A stretch of DNA of 64,000 nt from NCBI GenBank assembly GCA_029817715.1, contig JARUPY010000229.1:310001-374000 (forward strand). Reading direction: 5' to 3'. Source of the DNA: Melastoma dodecandrum (taxonomy: Eukaryota; Streptophyta; Magnoliopsida; Myrtales; Melastomataceae). This document shows, piece after piece, positions 56,498 to 64,000 of the stretch (position 1 is the stretch's first letter; every line of letters begins with the position of its first letter). The position numbers and the translations under genes are program-made. The notes under the pieces are model-generated. The model searched no databases, was not told the origin of the DNA, and was given only the letters and a program-made list of their open reading frames with translations.

Positions 56498-57250
56498 GGG
56501 AGCTGCTAACGTCCCGTGCGTGGGACGTCCCCCGCATTGTACTAATTTCGACCCTGATTTAGTACATTGTACTAACAACAATTAGTACTAACAACAACAA
56601 CAACGATGTAATAACTACAGTGTTAGTATAATGTACTAATGGGTACTTTTTTTATACTAGAATAGTTAGCACAATGTACTAATGGTCACTGTTTCTGTAC
56701 TAGTACAGTTAGTACAATGTACTAATGGTCACTGTTTTTGTACTAGTACAGTTAGTATAATGTAAGACTTTTTTAGTACATTTTTAGTACATTACAGGTG
56801 TACTAATTGGTACAAAACAGTAACAGTGTTTTTTAGTACAATGTACTAACCATTACTAGTACAAAAACAGTAACCATTAGTACATTGTACTAACTGCACA
56901 AGTACAAAAAAGTACCCATTAGTACATTGTACTAACTGTACCAGTACAAAAATAATACCCATTAGTACATTGTATTAACACTGTAGTTAGTACATCGGTA
57001 GTAATAACAAAACGCAAAATATTTGACGGAACTAATTTAATTGTGTACGTTTTTAGTGTATTACTAACAAAACCGAGCCTAAATCCGATCCCGGCGTCAA
57101 CGTGAAATTACAATTTTGGACAAACCCCCGTTCCCCAAAAGACTTCGTCTGAGTCTTGGTCTTATTCCCAGGTGAGTTTCCCCCGAAAGGTCAGATTCTT
57201 CTCTTCGCATTCCAGTTTGTTCTCCCCGACCGCGTTACCTCCCTTTGATG
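56498..57250 (+). repeat. Left TIR and palindrome array of MULE-B
   Basis: The outer ~35 bp are unique. From 56550 to 56985 there are at least eight copies of arms TTAGTAC/GTACTAA around ATT or AAT (for example near 56564, 56709, 56835, 56877 and 56919), with imperfect ones between. From about 57060 the sequence becomes C/T-rich and leader-like, as in MULE-A. The inner limit is uncertain because the right TIR is not in the window. Confidence 0.8.
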
Positions 57251-57734
57251 CTACTTCAGGAACTCAGGCCAGACAACGAAGGTACGTTCATGGGTAGGTA
57301 CGGGATGGATGGGGCTTCCAGTGGGGTAAATTAGGGTTTACCGAGCTGTCGGGCCGTGGTTGCGTGGGGTGTGCTGGTCCGTCGGGGCGGTGGTCGTGGG
57401 TATCGTCAGGTGCGAGATCGTAATGGGTTCGTATGGGTGAAGTGGTCGGTGAAGTGGTTTCCTGTGGACGTGGGTAATTAGGGCAAGGTTGTTCCCTCGG
57501 GACTTTGGCTGTTTAGGGTTTAATCGTACACTCTGGGTGCCGTGGGTATTGTGGATGTTCGCTTGGGCGTATTTGAGGCAGCGATTAATCCCATTCTTTG
57601 ATAGTTGGAATGGATTGGGGTGGTTTCATTCGCGTGGGTTTGTTATTATGTTTGTTGCTTATGTGCGGGTGTGTTCGCCGTCGGGACGGATTAGAGTATT
57701 GATTGATACCCTCGATTGCTTAGGTATATCAATC

Positions 57735-60700
57735 ATGGATATGGAGGACATCAACATTCGTGAAGACCAAGAGATGGAAGATTTCAGAGAAGATCCGGCG
57801 GATCGGCCAGCCAGTAAACGGACCAAGTCAGCTGGCCTTGAGAAGGTGAATTCTCGGTCGTCCGTCCTGTGTCCGAAGAAGTTGGAGCAATAAGGTTTTA
57901 CGCTAACTCCATTTGGTATTGTCGTAGGATTACATATACACACGGTGTAGCCCGAAGAAGTTGTGGGCGCTTTTCAATTCAGTCGACGAGGATAGGAAGG
58001 CCGTGGTAAGAGAAGTTGGGTTCGGGGGGCTACTGCACATGGCCAGCCACAACATGAACCACAGAGCGTTGAGACTCTGCTTGAGGATGTTCGACCCAAC
58101 GAGACGAGTGATTGTCATAGACAACGTGGAACACAAGTTGAGACCTGCAGACATAGAAGCGATTCTGGGTCTGACTTGTATGGGATCTCCCGTTCCAATG
58201 AAAGGCTCACTCGAATGTGTTCGACCCGAGTTACGGGAGCACATAAAACTTAGGCGGATATCAATGAAGTCTGTCAAGGAGAAGTTGCGTGATCGGCAAG
58301 CGACGAATGAACTATTCAAGGCCGAGCTGGGGTGCTACCTCTCTGTCCAGGCACTGCGTTTGACATCCCAAGGGGATATCTACTGTCAACAAGTGACGCG
58401 GGATCGATTGTGAATTTCGATTGGGCGACTCACGTGTTGGATACACTGTGCGATTATGTGAGGACGTAGAAATTGAAGAAGTCCACGCGTTACATAGGCG
58501 GATGCGTACACCTCCTAATCGTAAGTACTTCTGTTTGTAATGAATTTCCCTCCAAATACATAGGACGCGCAAAATTTGCGATCAACGTTTTTTACCGCTG
58601 CGTCATGTCAAGATGTTTTTCACAACAATGTTTGCAGGCATTTTTTGCCCGCAAGGTCAGTAAACCAGGAACACCGCTTTCAATATCTGGTCGGACGGCC
58701 CCGTTATGTGCGGAGTGGGATGATGCCCGGTTGCACGCATGTTTGAAAATGTCGGACGTCATTTACCTCGAGAAGGTATGATGTGGCTTATTGAACTTTC
58801 TTTTGGCCACTGCCAGCTTCGAACAATGGCTATATTATTCGTACATATCCAGGTTGAGGGGTGTTCTCAGACGGGTAACGTTGATGCTCGCACAGTGCCG
58901 GATGAGGTCGACGACATTCAAACGCTGCTACAGAACGTAAAGGTAAAACATAAACTAAGCTCCAACCGATTAAGTTCACAATGATTCAGGAACATGCTAA
59001 GTTCACAATGATTCAAGAACCGATTAAGTTCACAATGTTGATATTGCTGAAGGACGTTGATTTCCGTGTACGATTTGTGGAGCACGGCATGGATGACCTA
59101 AAGCGGCAAGTACGCACACTGTTACTTGAGGTCAGAGAGGTCCAGAGCATTGTTCGTGGCCTGGCAGATGCCATAACTACTCGTGGAGCCGCACGTAACG
59201 AGAAATCGCCGATGGAAGACGTCGCAGCCCCAGGTGCTGAATTCTTCAATACCACGGCAGAGGTGGACCGAGCTGTGCCAATTGAGGACAATGAACAGCA
59301 GGACCCACTGAATGAAGCAGGCCCTTCTGCTGTTAACAAGAAGAAGGTAGTAGTCGAAGTCGGGTCACTACTGCAGTCCCAGGGCTTCGACGATTCCCAG
59401 CCCACACCTGATATCGGGCAGCATTCACCAAAATCTAATGAAGGCTCGGAAGTAATGGCAAGAAGGGTGATGGCTATTCTCGACAAAATGACCCTACTGC
59501 TGGGATAGCCGCAAGCCAATCCTGGGGCAGGGAACGATATCGTCGATTGCTTGTCACAGCCACAGGCAGTCGACGTGTTACAGAGGGTGGTGTCACCCGA
59601 GGAGCCGCATCGCATTGAAGACAGGATCGATGACATACCCACATCGCCACCTGCACAACACCACGCCGTTAACAAGGTCAGATCACACAGCATTTCAGTT
59701 TCGTCCATGTACTTCGTTAATTGTTAAACCCGGTTAATCCGGTTTCTTTATATTGACGTGTTATTGTTTAATACGGTTGTCATAGGAGAGTTTTTCTTCC
59801 ACCAATCAGGTGAAGAATCTGGATAAAGTTCAGACCCGTCGTGCCTCGGCGCGTAAGCCGTCCGTCTACGCGACATCTCCCTTCGTTACGGATAAGGCAG
59901 GGCCCCGGCGATCGAAGAGACTTTGTGATAATATTCCGGAGGTATATCATCACTCTTCACCCGTAGGTGTAGGGTGTCGGCGTAGCATTCATCGATATTA
60001 ACCAACTAGTCTTACAGAAGTTTGTTAATATGTTAATTTATAGGACATTGATAAACTAATTCCGGAAGACGTTGATTTAGGAGAGTTGAAATCTTTCAAC
60101 GTGGGAGATTGGAATTTGTTGTCCTATGCTTGGAATGAAATGCTCGATCCCAGGTTGGATTTTCTTGTTATGCATTGTACTTTATTATGTGCTCGAGAGT
60201 ATAGGGGTTCGTTATTCCGACTGCACTGTGATTTTATTATGCTATGATATTTATGTTGTTGCAGCGAAAATCTTTGTTTGGGACATTCTGACAGCATTTC
60301 AAGGCATGGAATGCTAACTCTGAAACCAAATAGGTGGATACAGAACGACGTACGGATGAGCTTCACCAGAAAATGCAATGCTTTAGTAATTGTCCCTTGC
60401 AACGACATTCATAGGATGACCTATATTGCAGATCATCGACTACCACGAGGTCATGTTGAGCAGCGCCCAACCGGACGACGGACCCACGCGATGGTATCTC
60501 TCTAGCTGGTTAGGGGTATGTCGAAATCATTGTAACATACAAATTACGATCATTGACAAATTGAATATGTAGTTATCGTCATTGGGCAGAACCTTGCATC
60601 CCGTAATTATAGCGCCGCAAAGATGTCAGTGATCACTATCGATGATCGACATAATCTTCTAAAATTGTTCAAGCCCAACATCGGATCCAATGATTGCGTC

Positions 60701-61442
60701 CAGTTGGTAACTTAAATGTTTTCATGATGTACTACCAAATTGATCGTTCTCTTCTTTGTACATATAGATTTTCTTATAATTTCATTTACAGATATACATA
60801 CCGGTGTGTCTATCGGAGTCACACTGTGCCTACAGGTGGTGAACTTTCGCGCAGGCGAAGTACTAGTACTTGACACGATGAATAAGGGAGCATCGAACGT
60901 CCACGGGAGAATGGACCTGCATGTTCGAGTGCTGACCCTGCTGAAGGTTATTTTGGATGAGAATGCCCAGCAATCGAGTGCGCGCACCATTCCGGACATA
61001 TGTTCATGGCCCGTTCGTTGCCTGGCTTACGTGCCCCAATAGTTCATGTTGGGCAACGCGTAAGTATTGTTAACCCACAACAATGAATTATAGACATGAA
61101 AACACTGATTTCTTTGTATGTTTTTTAGCGCTGATTGCGGAATTTTCGTCATGAAGTTCATGTCCATGTTGGACCCAACAGAGGGTCTTGTAGACGTGGT
61201 GAGCTAACGCAGCGGGAAAAATAATTGTATAACAGGGACTTCATGTATAAGCATCAGATGAGAACAATTGTTATTGCGGCTTGCAGCGTGTGCGCGATTT
61301 GGACAAGTTTCGTCTTGCGATAAGTCTGATCAAGTGGCCGGGAAACGGACTGAAGAGCATGGTGCTGGGTAAGATGAAGGATCGCCGAAAGCAGAGGGCA
61401 CGCGCAGCGAATGGATTACCTCAACCAAGAAAAGCTAGCTAA
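57735..61442 (+). pseudogene. ULP1-like protease pseudogene of MULE-B
   Basis: It is homologous to the MULE-A protease gene exon by exon: about 57735-57893, 57928-58520, 58638-58775, 58853-58942, 59053-59676, 59810-59941, 60044-60153, 60265-60347, 60430-60515, 60590-60706, 60792-61059, 61129-61198, 61287-61442. Conserved parts include GGLLHMASHNMNH, PADIEAILGL, LCAEWDDARL, HLYIGGCVHL-type sequence (RYIGGCVHLL) and the catalytic DCGIFVMKFM. Lesions: exon 1 ends CAATAAGG where MULE-A has CAGGTAAGG, so the donor is lost. A frameshift lies at about 58335-58360. TAG codons occur at about 58469, 59506 and 61041. A frameshift follows the His of SHC near 60825. It is dead. Confidence 0.85.
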
Positions 61443-61650
61443 CATCTGACAGTAGCAGTGGTGTACATAGCAGGATCTGTAAGTAACAGATCATTGAAAG
61501 CTGGCACAAAAAGGTTGGAACTCGAACAACCACCTCAGATGTTCGACAGGTTTTGTTAGTACTGTTCCGTAATAGGATGCCGTCGTAGTAGCACAAAAAA
61601 TTTTTTGTCGTTGTGCACACTGTACGGCAGACATTGTAAATACCTAGGGC

Positions 61651-63545
61651 TTATATATTCATCTGGCCGACAACGGACTTTCCCTCGTCTAGACTGGCTT
61701 CTTGCATTGCAGTTGCAGTGAATTCCGAAATTGTGTTTAATTTATCCGTTTCCATATTGCAAATACCATATTGATTAAACCTTGACATAGTCGGCAGTGA
61801 TTCGCACCCCAGAAGCGCCTTCTTTCGTTTACCCTTGTCACCTCGGAACGGACTTGCCTTGTCGTCAGACACCTCCATACTTTCAAGACCTACCGTCAAT
61901 TCTTGTATGGACTTGCGGACTTGCACGTAGGCGGCTTCAGTTTTGCCTCCAAGAAAACATAAACGACGGACGATGTTTGGCTGAATAAACTTCAACCCAT
62001 GTGATTCCTACTCGTAACTTCGCAGCCGGTATACTCGATTAATATTTCCATCTATCATACCTTCGACGAAGAACAATGCTTCCTTGTGGATCTGCAAATA
62101 AACCTTACGAAACGATGCTAGAGTGTAGATCCGACTTGCGTCCGCCTCGAGGCTGCGCAACATGGTTTGCAATTGATATGCCTTAAATGTCGAATTGTAA
62201 TCTGCCATACTTTCCTTATGGCGCAGGTCTGCGACGCTCGCTCATAGTGATGTAAAAATTCGTGCACTTTGTGCTTCGTCTTCAGGTACATTTTCATGAA
62301 TGCGTGCATCTCTTCGCAATGCTGCGTGCTCCTAAGAGTAGCCAAGAAATGTCCTTGACAATACGTCATCCACCACATTCGTCTGCTATCGTATAGCTGT
62401 TGTAGCCAGCGAATGTTAACCGACCTAGTATTTTTCATCATATCCTCCCACTCTTGCTCTACCTCATCGATGGATTTCGAATTGTACATGAAGGCAGAGA
62501 TGCATCGTCTCAGCGTCGGATCATGTACCCTACGGACAATATTGCGACTCATGTGCCAAAGGCAAAGACGGTGTCTGGCTGTTGGCCACGTTTCTCGTAC
62601 GGCGGCGATCATCGATCTATCGGCATCGGTGACAACGCTGAAAGGTACTTTGGACCCCATAACCTCGGCGTGCGTACTTAAAAGCCAAGTGTAATCCTCT
62701 ACTGACTCAGAAGCCATTAAGGCGGCCCCGAAGACAATGGTCTGGTGATGGTTGTTGACTCCGACGATGACAACCATTTGCATACCATATGCATTCGTCT
62801 TGAAGGTTGAATCTAAAGCGACAACGTCCCCGATTGCGTTGTAATCCAACTTAGATTTTGTGTCTGACCAGTACATACAGATGACTTCGCCGTCCTCAAT
62901 GGCTGTCACCAATGACATGCCTTGATCGCAACCTTGTCTGGACAGTAGATATGCATATCCAGCATCAAACATCGAGCAACTTCCAGATCTTTCATCCTTC
63001 AGCTTGCGATTGTTCATGTCTTTCATTAAGAAGCCCACCCGTTCGTGCCCTCCAGAGGCGTAAGCCATCAGACGCATAATGTCGCATTGCCTGAAACCTG
63101 CGCTTAACATTCGATTCACGGCTGCCATGTCCTCATCAGTCACTGCTCGCCTTTCGCACATGAAACACGATAGAGGGCCAGGCACCAACGCGTGATTGTG
63201 AGATAAATTCGCTATTGTGATCTACCAACGACCGTTGGTGTCCTTTGCGGTTCTAACCTCGCAGGGACAGCCTGATCTCGTGGACGGCCTCATTCGCGAT
63301 GACCCGTCAACGGCGGATCTTCTCCTCGGATGGCCTTCTCGTGAGCATACCCAACTCTGCATTACGGGCTCGCCGCTTTGGCGACGTCGTATGTCATTTT
63401 TCCTCGTAGAGAATCTGTGTACCAGTACGTAGATCCTGAAAAGTTGACCAACCTCATCTGCTAAACGAAAAGTCATCTCCATCATCTTCTCCTCCGACAG
63501 TCCCGACACGATCATTAGAAAGTCGGCTGTGTCCCTAGCCGCCAT
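61651..63545 (-). pseudogene. FAR1/MURA-like transposase pseudogene of MULE-B
   Basis: The minus strand opens at ATG 63545 (MAARDTADFLMIVSGLSEEK) and follows the MULE-A transposase. The catalytic residues remain: VVALDSTFK, VVTDADRSM and STQHCEEM. Lesions: a TAG at 63222-63224 in the zinc-finger region, a frameshift near 62220, and a deletion at about 61996-62008 that joins LRSYE to the C-terminal helix (VRRLCFLGGKTEAA). That deletion removes about 85 codons, including the whole SWIM finger. It cannot make a working transposase. Confidence 0.9.
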
Positions 63546-64000
63546 AGTTTCTTACCCAGAAGGGCTGTGCTCACTCACACTGCGAGGAAACAGCGATCAA
63601 ACCCTTCCGAGCTCACAGTTGGGACAGTGCTCACGAAGCGACCACACACGTGCACCCACTGTAACTGGGTATGGGGATTCAGCAAAGTACTTGAAGTTTC
63701 ATGAACCTGCGGAAAACAGTAAAAGAAAACCTCGTTAAACCCCCAGTTATTTTATTCTATGCATTGTCGCTCAGGTGATCTAATAAGAAAACATCATACG
63801 ACTATCTACAAGAACTAAAAACAACCCACGCGTATCTTCAAAATTGATTGCGCAAACCAAATAAATGAAATGAAAAAACATCCCCAGAATCCAGAACATT
63901 GAACGACCAACAGGACTGCGTTGGGATAGATGGCTGTAATTTCTGAACAAGTTGCACTTGCCTGTTGGGGATTACTAAGTAAAATCTCAGACGTTAGATT
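63546..64000. other. Inner flank of MULE-B, upstream of its transposase
   Basis: By symmetry with MULE-A this should be the transposase leader and the inner part of the right TIR. No palindrome array is reached yet. I see no separate gene. Confidence 0.45.

Larger units (their letters stand above)
56498..64000. mobile_element. MULE-B: decayed relative of MULE-A, right end off the window
   Basis: The left end (GGGAGCTGCTAACGTCCCGT) resembles the MULE-A terminus (GGAAGCGGCTAACGTTACGT). After a TIR-like palindrome array come a plus-strand ULP1-like gene (57735-61442) and a minus-strand transposase gene (63545-61651), again tail to tail with ~210 bp between. By comparison with MULE-A the right TIR should end roughly 1-1.5 kb beyond position 64000. 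Both genes carry several inactivating changes. The element lies in the opposite orientation to MULE-A. Confidence 0.9.

Noticed and set aside
57489..57734. Start of the MULE-B ULP protein at 57489
   Set aside because: The sequence before ATG 57735 has leader-like composition and no counterpart in the MULE-A protein.
59013..59708. 231-codon minus-strand frame
   Set aside because: It is antisense to exon 5 of the MULE-B ULP gene, which has clear homology on the plus strand.

Overview
This is a nuclear chromosome window from a flowering plant, most likely a eudicot. The evidence is two intron-rich housekeeping genes with plant-type products (a class XI myosin and a VPS2/CHMP2 ESCRT-III subunit), a single-exon LRR receptor-like protein, and a large share of plant-type transposable elements (Ty3/gypsy, Ty1/copia and Mutator-like). 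I do not assign a species.

Layout. 1-6620: 5' part of a decayed Ty3/gypsy element on the minus strand, with gag, protease, RT, RNase H and a second plant-type RNase H, ending in a 448-bp LTR. 6.6-7.9 kb: broken gene pieces, including the C-terminal part of a TRANK1-like UvrD helicase. 8.29-9.76 kb: truncated copia LTR. 10809-19868: a complete 9.06-kb Mutator-like element (called MULE-A here) with ~1.07-kb terminal inverted repeats, a 10-bp target duplication, an open FAR1/MURA-type transposase gene and, convergent to it, a 13-exon ULP1-like cysteine protease gene. 20177-23002: an intact 941-aa LRR receptor-like protein whose ATG lies about 310 bp from the end of that element. 23.5-27.1 kb: gene debris and a dead MuDR-type transposase. 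28252-38776: intact 39-exon myosin XI. 41360-43103 (minus): intact 5-exon VPS2. 43.65-45.85 kb: old small copia remnant. 47338-55651: copia element with very long (~2.3 kb) LTRs, dead gag-pol and no RNase H. 56498-64000: most of a second, decayed relative of the first MULE (MULE-B), in opposite orientation and running off the right edge.

The main result is the pair of MULEs. They share the same plan: TIR, transposase, tail-to-tail ULP1-like gene with a matching exon series, TIR. Their TIRs carry dense arrays of short palindromes with the same logic but a different core: TTTAGTAATCGATTACTAAA in MULE-A, and TTAGTAC/GTACTAA arms around ATT or AAT in MULE-B. In MULE-A the transposase is fully open, and the ULP-like gene keeps its His, Asp and Cys but has two in-frame TAG codons. 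MULE-B is clearly dead: it has frameshifts, TAG codons, a lost splice donor and a deletion that removes the SWIM zinc finger.

Exon limits were worked out by eye from splice signals, reading-frame closure and comparison between the two MULE copies. Family assignments rest on recognised motifs, with no database search.
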